From Pseudomonadota bacterium (GTDB lineage: Bacteria; Pseudomonadota; Alphaproteobacteria; Acetobacterales; Acetobacteraceae): a stretch of 13,900 nucleotides of DNA. This document shows positions 1 through 6,823 of this stretch, one piece after another. The notes under the pieces were generated by a model. The model was not told where the DNA came from. It did no database searches and was given only the letters and a program-made list of their open reading frames with translations. Every line of letters starts with the position of its first letter. Position 1 is the stretch's first letter. The stretch covers positions 1-13,900 of the forward strand of contig JAJZEG010000178.1 in NCBI GenBank assembly GCA_021828605.1, read 5' to 3'. The position numbers and the translations under genes are program-made.

Positions 1-17
1 TTCACACCTAGGCCGAC

Positions 18-812
18 ATGGTGCGCAAAATGCGCCTCGCACTCCGGTTGCAGCCTTTGGCCAGCGCTTTATTCGCCAATTCGCCGTTCCGCGAGGGGGC
101 GCCGAACGGCATGCTCTCCAACCGCGCTTACACCTGGCTTGATACCGATAATGCCCGCAGCGGCGTGCCGCTTTGCGTGTTTGACGATGATTTCGGCTTC
201 GAGCGCTATGCTGATTATTTGCTCGATGTGCCGATGTATTTTGTTTATCGCGATGGCCGCTATATCGATGTGGCCGGTCATTCATTCCGCGATTTCATGG
301 CGGGCAAGCTCAAAGGGTTCGAGGGCGAGATTCCGACCATTGGCGATTTCGCTGATCATACCACCACCGCGTTTCCTGATGTGCGGCTCAAGCGTTTCAT
401 CGAAACCAGGGGGGCGGATTCCGGTAATCCGGCGATGCTGTTGGCGCAGCCGGCTTTATGGACCGGGCTGTTTTACGATGAGGCCGCTTTGACCGCTGCG
501 GAGGCCCTGACTGCATCCATCGATGTGCCCACCCTGCTGGCACTCCGCGACGGCGTGCCGGAGCGCGGGTTGGATTTGCCCTATAGACGCGGCACGCTGC
601 GCGATTTGGCGCGCGATGTGCTGGCGATTGCCACGGATGGCTTGCGGGCCCGCGCGCGGCGCGATGCGGCGGGCCATGACGAAACCGGCTATTTGGCGCC
701 GTTGCAGGCCATGGCCGAAGGCGCGCCGACCCAGGCGGAATATTGGTTGGGCCGCTATTTCGGGGCGTGGCACGGCGATGTGCGCGCGATATTTGCTGAA
801 GCTGCGTTGTAG
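18..812 (+). CDS. gshA: Glutamate-cysteine ligase (class II), C-terminal part, 5' truncated by window and interrupted by TAG
   Basis: This is the C-terminal 264 residues of a glutamate-cysteine ligase, the ATP-dependent first enzyme of glutathione synthesis in the cytoplasm. Recognisable family segments are LQPLASALFANSPF (about residues 11-24), the region LLDVPMYFVYRDGRYIDVAG, and SFRDFMAGKL followed by AFPDVRLKRFIETRGAD, which are typical of the plant/alphaproteobacterial class II enzymes. Those are usually about 450 residues, so roughly the first 40% is missing. The reading frame continues upstream of the ATG as His-Thr-stop-Ala-Asp-Met. Relatives usually read Ser-Glu-Ala-Asp-Met here, so TAG at 9-11 sits where a GAG codon is expected. 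Either the gene is a pseudogene, or the base is an error near the sequence edge. The ATG at 18 is therefore probably an internal Met, not a true start. The family call is strong; whether the gene is functional is uncertain. Confidence 0.85.
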   Translation: MVRKMRLALRLQPLASALFANSPFREGAPNGMLSNRAYTWLDTDNARSGVPLCVFDDDFGFERYADYLLDVPMYFVYRDGRYIDVAGHSFRDFMAGKLKGFEGEIPTIGDFADHTTTAFPDVRLKRFIETRGADSGNPAMLLAQPALWTGLFYDEAALTAAEALTASIDVPTLLALRDGVPERGLDLPYRRGTLRDLARDVLAIATDGLRARARRDAAGHDETGYLAPLQAMAEGAPTQAEYWLGRYFGAWHGDVRAIFAEAAL

Positions 813-869
813 CGACTGATCGCCAAAAATTGTTTTGGGTTTTCGCGCTGATCATCGCATGACGCGGTG

Positions 870-2681
870 ATGCTTAATGATCGGACACGGCGACGGGCCT
901 TTACCCGACGCGCTCTGCTGCTGGGTGGAACGCAGGCGCTGGTGTTCGCTGCACTGGTGGCGCGGCTTTATGATGTGCAGGTGCGCAAGCATCAGCTTTA
1001 TCGCAAACGCGCCCGCGCCAATGCGATTGCGCAGCAGCCTGTGGCGGCACAGCGCGGCTTGATTATTGATCGGGCCGGACTCCGGCTCGCGGGTAATCAC
1101 CAGCAATGGCGCGCGTTGTTTTTGCCCGCGAACGTGAAACATCCGAAGCAAGTGATCGCGCGGTTCACCCGGCTGGTGGCGCTCTCGCCGACCGAGCAGG
1201 CGCGGGCGGCGCGGATTTTGGCCGGGCCGGTGCGCTATGTGCCGTTTGTGCTCAAGCATGATTTGGATTGGGCCGAGATGGCGCGTTTGGAAGTGCATCG
1301 ACCGCATTTGCCGGGGGTGATTATTGATCGGGGCTTTTCCCGGCTCTATCCGCTGGGGCGCAAGGCTGCGCATGTGGTTGGGTATGTGGTGCGTCCGCAA
1401 CCGGCCCAGGTCCGCCGTGATCCGGTCTTGGCCTTGCCGGGCGCGCGGGTGGGTGGTGCGGGCATCGAGCAGGCGCGCAATCGCGATTTGCAGGGTGAAC
1501 CCGGTGTGGTTGAGACCGAGATGGATGCGCTCGGCTCGGTGGTGCGGGTGATTGATGATGATCCGGGGCGAGCGGGCAAAACCGTGCAATTATCGCTCGA
1601 TGCCAGGCTGCAGACAGCGAGTGTCGCCGCGTTGCGTGGGCGTCCGGGTGCGGCGGTGCTGGTTGATATCGCCAGCGGCGGGGTTTTGGCGATGGCGAGT
1701 GCGCCGAGTTTTGATCCGGGTTGGTTCGAACAAGGGGTGCCGGATGCGGTATGGTCGCGCTGGATCCATGATCCGGCTCGACCATTGATCAACCGCGCGA
1801 CCCAGGGCCTGTATGCGCCGGGCTCCTCGTTCAAACCAACCGTGGCCCTGGCCGCCTTGCAGTGCGGCGCGATTACCGCGACCACGCGGTTTTATTGTCC
1901 GGGCCATTTGAAAATCGGCAATCGGATGTTTTATTGCTGGCTGCGCTCGGGCCATGGTTCGCTCGATGCGGCGGGGGCGCTGCAACAAAGCTGCGATGTG
2001 TTTTATTACCATGTCGCGATGCGCATTGGCATCGACCGGATGGCGAAAATGGGCCAGCTGCTTGGCCTGACCGGCACCGCGCCCATTGATTTTCCCGATG
2101 TGGCAGCGGGCTTTCTGCCCGATCATGGCTGGGCGCACCAACGCCGGATTGCCTGGAGCCGGGGCGATACCGCGATTCAAGGGATTGGTCAGGGCTATAC
2201 TCTATTCACCCCGCTCAATCTGGCGACCATGATGGCGCGGATTGCCTCGGGCCGCCGCATCGAGCCGCATTTGGTGCAGGCGATTGGCGGGCGCGCGACG
2301 CATCGCCCAAACCCGGCATCGTTAGGGCTGGCCGATGATCATTTGGCGGTGGTGCGCCACGGGCTCAATGAGGTGGTGAACACCAAGCTCGGCACCTCCT
2401 GGGGTGCCCGATTGGATTTGCCGGGCGGGTTGCGCATGGCGGGAAAAACCGGCACGGCGCAGGTGATCAACGAAACGGCGGCGATGGAGGCGGCGAATTA
2501 CAATGATGCGCGCCTGCCCTGGAAATATCGCCCTAACGCATTGTTTGTCGGCTACGCGCCGGTGGTGCAGCCGCGCTTCGCGATTGCGGTGGTGATTGAG
2601 CATGGCACGCTGCTCGGGCCGGTCAAGGTGGCGCGCGATGTGTTGCACGCGGCATTGACGCAAAATATGGCGATTGGCTGA
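870..2681 (+). CDS. mrdA: Penicillin-binding protein 2 (elongasome peptidoglycan transpeptidase)
   Basis: Class B penicillin-binding protein of 603 residues that cross-links peptidoglycan in the periplasm during cell elongation, normally with RodA and MreBCD. A single N-terminal membrane anchor (about residues 13-33, LLLGGTQALVFAALVARLY) follows an Arg-rich cytoplasmic tail. The dimerisation/pedestal domain includes RGLIIDRAG near residue 65. The transpeptidase domain has all three motifs, numbered from the ATG at 870: SSFK with the nucleophile Ser319, SCD at 374-376 in QQSCDVFYY as usual for PBP2, and KTG at 526-528. The start is GTG at 867 or ATG at 870; neither has a clear Shine-Dalgarno, and I chose ATG. 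It lies 57 bases after gshA on the same strand and converges on bioA with a 12-base gap. The mreBCD and rodA genes, common neighbours of mrdA, are not beside it. An 8-base tandem repeat (ATTGGCTG twice) straddles the stop codon. Confidence 0.95.
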   Translation: MLNDRTRRRAFTRRALLLGGTQALVFAALVARLYDVQVRKHQLYRKRARANAIAQQPVAAQRGLIIDRAGLRLAGNHQQWRALFLPANVKHPKQVIARFTRLVALSPTEQARAARILAGPVRYVPFVLKHDLDWAEMARLEVHRPHLPGVIIDRGFSRLYPLGRKAAHVVGYVVRPQPAQVRRDPVLALPGARVGGAGIEQARNRDLQGEPGVVETEMDALGSVVRVIDDDPGRAGKTVQLSLDARLQTASVAALRGRPGAAVLVDIASGGVLAMASAPSFDPGWFEQGVPDAVWSRWIHDPARPLINRATQGLYAPGSSFKPTVALAALQCGAITATTRFYCPGHLKIGNRMFYCWLRSGHGSLDAAGALQQSCDVFYYHVAMRIGIDRMAKMGQLLGLTGTAPIDFPDVAAGFLPDHGWAHQRRIAWSRGDTAIQGIGQGYTLFTPLNLATMMARIASGRRIEPHLVQAIGGRATHRPNPASLGLADDHLAVVRHGLNEVVNTKLGTSWGARLDLPGGLRMAGKTGTAQVINETAAMEAANYNDARLPWKYRPNALFVGYAPVVQPRFAIAVVIEHGTLLGPVKVARDVLHAALTQNMAIG

Positions 2682-2684
2682 TTG

Positions 2685-2706
2685 GCTGACTGGTTACGCG
2701 GTCAGC
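2685..2706. terminator. Small hairpin between convergent mrdA and bioA ends
   Basis: GCTGAC at 2685-2690 and GTCAGC at 2701-2706 form a 6-bp stem around a 10-base loop. It sits exactly where the mrdA and bioA transcripts meet. No U-tract follows on either strand, so it is at best a weak bidirectional terminator. A second perfect dyad, CTGATCGC-G-GCGATCAG at 2713-2729, lies just inside the bioA 3' end and could add to it or be a coding coincidence. Confidence 0.3.
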
Positions 2707-3968
2707 ACGGCTCTGATCGCGGCGATCAGGGTTGAGGTTTGATCAGGCGTGATGGTCAGAGCGGGGGTCAGATAAATAATGTCGCGGAATGGCCTGATCC
2801 ATACATTATGTTTGATCAAGTCACTGCGCAACGCCGTCGGATTGGCGATGCGCTCAAGCTGCACCACGCCAATCGCGCCCATCACCCGCACATCGGTCAC
2901 GCCGGGGATGGCACGGAACGGCGCGAGTTCGGCTTCGAGTTGGGTTTGGATCAGCGCGGCCTGGGCCAGCCGGTCTTCGCGCTCGAACAAATCGAGCGAG
3001 GCATTAGCGGCGGCGCAGCCCAGCGGATTGGCCATGAAGGTTGGACCGTGCATCAGGGCTTTTCCCGGATCATCGGCGAGGAAATCATCAAACAAAGCGT
3101 TAGTTACAATCGTTGCCGCGAGGGGCGAGGTGCCGCCGGTCAGGGCTTTGGACAGAGTGATGATATCCGGGGTGATCCCGGCCTGCTGAAACGCGAACAG
3201 GCTGCCGGTGCGGCCAAAGCCCGTGAAAATTTCATCGAAAATCAAAGTTAGCCCGTAATGATCGGCGGTGGCGCGCAGATAGTTCAGGGTGGCGGGATCA
3301 TTGAACACCATGCCGCCCGCGCCCTGCACCAACGGCTCGACGATAATACCCGCCAAATTTTTCGCATGCCGGGCGACCAAAGCATCGAAGGTTGTGCGGC
3401 TTGCGGCATCGCGCGGCAAGGGTGCGATGATCTGCTCGGCAAGCGTGCCCGCGAACAGGCTGTGCATGCCTTCATCGGGATCACAGACCGCCATGGTTGC
3501 TAAAGTGTCGCCGTGATAGCCGCCTTGGAATGCCAGGAACTTGCTGCGTCCGGTCTCACCGCGATTCAGCCGCGCTTGCAGGGCAATTTTCATCGCGACT
3601 TCGACCGCGACCGAGCCGGAATCGGTGAAAAACACCCGCTCCAATCCGGCGGGCAGCAAGTCCGCGAGCCGCGTCGCCAGGCGGTAAGCGGGCTCGTGCG
3701 CGAGGCCGCCAAACATCACGTGCGGCATCGCCTCGAGCTGCTTGGCGACTGCGGTGCGGATATGCGGGTGGTTATAGCCGTGGCAGGCGGTCCACCAGGA
3801 GGCGATGCCATCGATGAGCGTGCGACCGTCGGCCAGCATGATCCGGCTGCCCTCGGTGCGCACCACCGGCACTGGCAAGGGGGCGGTGTGCATTTGGGCG
3901 TAAGGCAGCCAAACATGCTTCCAGCCTTCGGTAAGCCAGTCAGGATGCGCTGTGGGGGGGTTGGTCAC
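2694..3968 (-). CDS. bioA: Adenosylmethionine-8-amino-7-oxononanoate aminotransferase
   Basis: PLP-dependent class III aminotransferase of 424 residues that makes 7,8-diaminopelargonate from 8-amino-7-oxononanoate, with S-adenosylmethionine as the usual amino donor, in the cytoplasm. Visible motifs are the BioA-typical [12 protein letters not shown] near residue 57, [11 protein letters not shown], Asp245 in [12 protein letters not shown] and the Schiff-base Lys274 in TLSKALTGG. The Asp and Lys numbers match those known for E. coli BioA, so the protein is full length and its start is well placed. The start is GTG (3966-3968 on +), and its GTGA overlaps the stop codon of bioB by four bases, implying translational coupling. 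The gene is second in the leftward bioB-bioA pair and ends tail to tail with mrdA. I see no defect. Confidence 0.97.
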   Translation of the reverse strand: MTNPPTAHPDWLTEGWKHVWLPYAQMHTAPLPVPVVRTEGSRIMLADGRTLIDGIASWWTACHGYNHPHIRTAVAKQLEAMPHVMFGGLAHEPAYRLATRLADLLPAGLERVFFTDSGSVAVEVAMKIALQARLNRGETGRSKFLAFQGGYHGDTLATMAVCDPDEGMHSLFAGTLAEQIIAPLPRDAASRTTFDALVARHAKNLAGIIVEPLVQGAGGMVFNDPATLNYLRATADHYGLTLIFDEIFTGFGRTGSLFAFQQAGITPDIITLSKALTGGTSPLAATIVTNALFDDFLADDPGKALMHGPTFMANPLGCAAANASLDLFEREDRLAQAALIQTQLEAELAPFRAIPGVTDVRVMGAIGVVQLERIANPTALRSDLIKHNVWIRPFRDIIYLTPALTITPDQTSTLIAAIRAVLTA

Positions 3969-4963
3969 GATTGTCGGGCGATACCAAGTTTTTCAAACAA
4001 AGCGTTATCGCGCGCAATGGCGGGATTGGCCGTGGTGAGCAGGGTTTCGCCGTAAAAAATCGAATTGGCGCCGGCGAGAAAACACAAGGCCTGCGCTTCA
4101 TCCGACAGGGATTCACGCCCCGCCGAGAGCCGCACCATTGAGGTGGGCAGACAAATCCGGGCGGCGGCGATCATGCGCACGAAATCGAGCGGGTCGAGCG
4201 GGACGGCGTCATCGAGTTTGGTGCCCTCAACCCGGACTAACGCATTGATCGGCACTGATTCGGGATGCGGATTAAGGTTGGCCAAGCTTGCCAGCAGACC
4301 GGCCCGGTCGTCCAAATCCTCGCCCATGCCGATAATGCCGCCGCAACAGACCGAGATCCCGGCTTCGCGCACGGCACCCAGCGTATCGAGCCGATCCTGA
4401 TAGGTGCGGGTGGTGATGATTTCGCCGTAAAATTCGGGCGAGGTGTCGAGATTATGGTTGTAATAATCAAGACCCGCCGATTTAAGCCGTTGCGCCTGAT
4501 CCGGTCGTAACATGCCCAGGGTCACGCAGGTTTCCATGCCCAGCGCCTTCACCCCCGATATCATCGCGGCGACGCGGTCCAGATCATGATCCTTCGGCGA
4601 CCGCCAGGCAGCACCCATGCAAAAGCGGCTGGCCCCTTGCGCGCGAGCGGCGCGGGCGGCTTGCAATACCGGCTCGATATCCATCAGGCGGCTCGCAGGC
4701 ACACCGGCTTCATAATGGGCACTTTGCGGGCAATAGCCGCAATCTTCCGGGCAACCGCCGGTTTTAATTGATAAAAGGGTGGAAATTTGCACGCGATTAG
4801 GGTCGAAATGCGCGCGATGGATGCTCGCCGCGCGGAACAAAAGCTCAGCGAAAGGCAGGTTGAGCAGGGCGGCGATATCATCGCGCGTCCAGTCATGGCG
4901 CACGGTGCCACCTTGGGTGGCGCGATGTGATGCGGCGTGTTGTGTATCAAGCGTGATTGACAT
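3965..4963 (-). CDS. bioB: Biotin synthase
   Basis: Radical SAM enzyme of 332 residues that inserts sulphur into dethiobiotin to give biotin. The radical-SAM 4Fe-4S motif CxxxCxxC is Cys71, Cys75 and Cys78 within [18 protein letters not shown]. Further family segments include [35 protein letters not shown] and the RLSAGRESL region that helps hold the 2Fe-2S cluster. The ATG at 4963 is chosen because GAGGAGG lies five bases upstream (4969-4975 on +). A 13-residue upstream extension exists but lacks homology and would run through this ribosome site. bioB is first in the leftward pair, overlaps bioA by GTGA and is divergent from bioF. It is separated from bioF by a short region that should contain both promoters. 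Confidence 0.97.
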   Translation of the reverse strand: MSITLDTQHAASHRATQGGTVRHDWTRDDIAALLNLPFAELLFRAASIHRAHFDPNRVQISTLLSIKTGGCPEDCGYCPQSAHYEAGVPASRLMDIEPVLQAARAARAQGASRFCMGAAWRSPKDHDLDRVAAMISGVKALGMETCVTLGMLRPDQAQRLKSAGLDYYNHNLDTSPEFYGEIITTRTYQDRLDTLGAVREAGISVCCGGIIGMGEDLDDRAGLLASLANLNPHPESVPINALVRVEGTKLDDAVPLDPLDFVRMIAAARICLPTSMVRLSAGRESLSDEAQALCFLAGANSIFYGETLLTTANPAIARDNALFEKLGIARQS

Positions 4964-4968
4964 GGCAG

Positions 4969-4975
4969 CCTCCTC
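4969..4975 (-). promoter_or_regulatory. Strong ribosome binding site of bioB
   Basis: Read on the minus strand this is GAGGAGG, five bases before the ATG at 4963. It decides the bioB start against the longer in-frame reading from 5002. Confidence 0.8.
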
Positions 4976-4985
4976 GGTCGCGCGC

Positions 4986-5014
4986 AGAATAGTCTTGCGC
5001 AATCAGTTCGTGAA
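4986..5014 (-). promoter_or_regulatory. Candidate bioBA promoter with TTGCGCAA palindrome in the spacer
   Basis: On the minus strand, TTCACG (5009-5014) and TATTCT (4986-4991) are separated by 17 bases and resemble sigma-70 -35 and -10 boxes with two mismatches each. Transcription would begin about 15 bases before the bioB start codon. The perfect palindrome TTGCGCAA (4995-5002) lies in the spacer and could be an operator. I see no TTATAGATA-like BioR box, the biotin operator of many alphaproteobacteria, and no obvious BirA operator. The promoter assignment is an eye match only. Confidence 0.3.
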
Positions 5015-5030
5015 GGGCATCGGGTTGCGT

Positions 5031-6161
5031 ATGGGGTCATCACTCGATCAATTCGCACAATCAAAGCTCGCTGGACTCGACCAATCCGCCTTGCGGCGCC
5101 GGTTGGTGGGCACGGCGCGCGCGCCTGGTGCTGTGGTGACGCGCGCGGGGGCGACGTTGATTTCGTTCAGTTGTAACGATTATTTGAACCTCGCCACCGA
5201 TCCAGTGGTGATTGAAGCATCGATCACCGCGACGCGACAATTCGGGGCGGGGGCTGGCGCGTCACGGCTGGTGACCGGGGATCATCCGCTTTATCGCACG
5301 CTGGAGCAAAAGCTCGCCGCACTGAAGGGCACCGAGGATTGCATGGTGTTTGGGTCGGGGTTTTTGGCCAATATCGGCATTATTCCAGCCCTGATCGGGG
5401 CGGGGGACGTGATTTTTGCGGATGAACTGGCCCATGCCTGCATCCATGCCGGGGCGCGGCTATCGGGGGCGCGGGTTGAGCGGTTCGCGCATAATGATGT
5501 CGATGATTTGACCCGCCTGCTCGCGCAGCACCGCCCTGCGGCGCGGCACGCCTTGATTGTCACCGATACGGTATTTTCGATGGATGGCGACTGCGCGCCG
5601 ATTGAGGCGCTGGCGGCCTTGGCCGAGCAGCATGATGCGTGGCTGTTGACCGATGATGCCCATGGGCTGGGCGTCGTGGCAACCCGTTCGCACCTTGTTC
5701 CCTTGCAAATGGGCACGTTATCCAAGTCGGTCGGGGCGTATGGCGGGTATTTATGCGCATCAGAAGCGGTTTGTGCGCTGCTCCGCAATCGGGCGCGCAG
5801 TTTTGTGTATACGACGGGGTTGCCGCCGGGGGTGATCGGTGCCGCGATTGCCGGGGTGGAGCGCATTGCCTCGGATGCCGATTATTGCGCGCGTCCGGTG
5901 CGCCATGCGCAATTATTCGCAGCACTCCTGGGACTGCCTGCGCCAGAAAGCTCGATTGTGCCGTTGATTTTGGGAACGGCAGAGGCGGCGCTCAACGCGC
6001 AGGCGGCATTGGAGCAGGCGGGGTTTTTGGTCGCCGCGATTCGTCCGCCGACCGTGCCCCAGGGCACGGCGCGGCTGCGATTTACCTTCACCGCTCAACA
6101 CCGCGCTGAGGACATTAAGCGCCTCGCTGCTTTGGTTGATCAGGAGATTTTGCGCCGATGA
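5031..6161 (+). CDS. bioF: 8-amino-7-oxononanoate synthase
   Basis: PLP-dependent alpha-oxoamine synthase of 376 residues that condenses pimeloyl-thioester with L-alanine, the first step of biotin ring assembly. Motifs include FSCNDYLNLATDP near the N-terminus, GAGASRLVTGDHPLY, DTVFSMDGDCAPI, the cofactor-binding DDAHGLGV and the Schiff-base Lys232 in TLSKSVGAYGGYL. The length fits the family (about 380). The ATG at 5031 is preferred because homology begins at SLDQFAQSKL. In-frame GTG at 5010 and TTG at 5025 are alternatives; AAGGG at 5013-5017 would suit the TTG. A reading open from 4779 runs through bioB and is not real. The stop overlaps the bioD start as ATGA, so the two are coupled. Confidence 0.95.
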   Translation: MGSSLDQFAQSKLAGLDQSALRRRLVGTARAPGAVVTRAGATLISFSCNDYLNLATDPVVIEASITATRQFGAGAGASRLVTGDHPLYRTLEQKLAALKGTEDCMVFGSGFLANIGIIPALIGAGDVIFADELAHACIHAGARLSGARVERFAHNDVDDLTRLLAQHRPAARHALIVTDTVFSMDGDCAPIEALAALAEQHDAWLLTDDAHGLGVVATRSHLVPLQMGTLSKSVGAYGGYLCASEAVCALLRNRARSFVYTTGLPPGVIGAAIAGVERIASDADYCARPVRHAQLFAALLGLPAPESSIVPLILGTAEAALNAQAALEQAGFLVAAIRPPTVPQGTARLRFTFTAQHRAEDIKRLAALVDQEILRR

Positions 6162-6823
6162 CACGCTATTTCATCACCTCAACCGGCACCGAGATCGGCA
6201 AAACCCATATCACCGCAGCGATATTGCGCCATTTGCGCGCGCAAGGGCGGCCTGCGCAGGCGATTAAGCCGCTCGCCAGTGGCTATGATCCGGCAGAGGC
6301 GCAGATAAGCGACGCGGGCGTGCTGCTCGCGGCGATGGGCAAGGCCGCTACCCCAGCCGCGATTGCGGCGATCTGCCCCTGGCGGTTTGCCGCACCGATT
6401 TCGCCGGATATGGCGGCGGCGCGAGAGGGAACAGCGATCAATTTTCCGGCGGTGATCGATTTCTGTCGCACCCGCATGAGCGAAGCTCACGGTCATTTTT
6501 TCATTGAGGGCGTTGGCGGCGCGATGGTGCCGCTTGATCGCAGCCATACGGTGCGCGATTGGATTGCCGCGCTGGATCTGCCTGCGATTGTTATTGTGGG
6601 TAATTATCTGGGCACCATCAGCCATACGCTGTGTACGCTGGAGGCGTTGGCGCGCGCGGATATTGCGGTCGCTTCGGTGATCGTGAACCCGCATGGCGGC
6701 GGCCCGGTGCCGGTTGGCGAAACCATTGCGGCGTTGCGCGATCATCAGGCGATGCAAGGCTGCCCGATTGTCGAATTCGAGGCGGCGGGCTGGCTCGATT
6801 GGCTTGAGCAATCAGGCGGGTAA
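6158..6823 (+). CDS. bioD: Dethiobiotin synthetase
   Basis: ATP-dependent carboxylase of 221 residues that closes the ureido ring of 7,8-diaminopelargonate to give dethiobiotin. The N-terminal P-loop reads TSTGTEIGKTH with Lys15 and Thr16 (family form GTExGKT). Also visible are Lys37 in QAIKPLASG and EGVGGAMVPLD, which corresponds to the EGAGG motif of the family with Val for Ala. Length is normal. The start overlaps the bioF stop by four bases (ATGA), which fixes the start and implies coupling. The last 12 bases overlap the 3' end of the convergent oxidoreductase gene, so there is no room for a dedicated terminator between the two. Confidence 0.95.
   Translation: MTRYFITSTGTEIGKTHITAAILRHLRAQGRPAQAIKPLASGYDPAEAQISDAGVLLAAMGKAATPAAIAAICPWRFAAPISPDMAAAREGTAINFPAVIDFCRTRMSEAHGHFFIEGVGGAMVPLDRSHTVRDWIAALDLPAIVIVGNYLGTISHTLCTLEALARADIAVASVIVNPHGGGPVPVGETIAALRDHQAMQGCPIVEFEAAGWLDWLEQSGG

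Noticed and set aside
852..1589. Long minus-strand open reading of 245 residues opposite mrdA
   Set aside because: It is antisense to a gene with complete PBP2 motifs, is rich in Arg, His and Pro as expected for a GC-rich shadow frame, and shows no family motif.
3513..4055. Plus-strand open reading of 180 residues opposite bioA
   Set aside because: It is antisense to well-supported bioA, spans into bioB, and has no recognisable domain or ribosome site.
4779..5030. Upstream extension of bioF by 84 codons
   Set aside because: It runs antisense through the 5' end of bioB and its residues match no synthase N-terminus; the family starts near SLDQFAQSKL.
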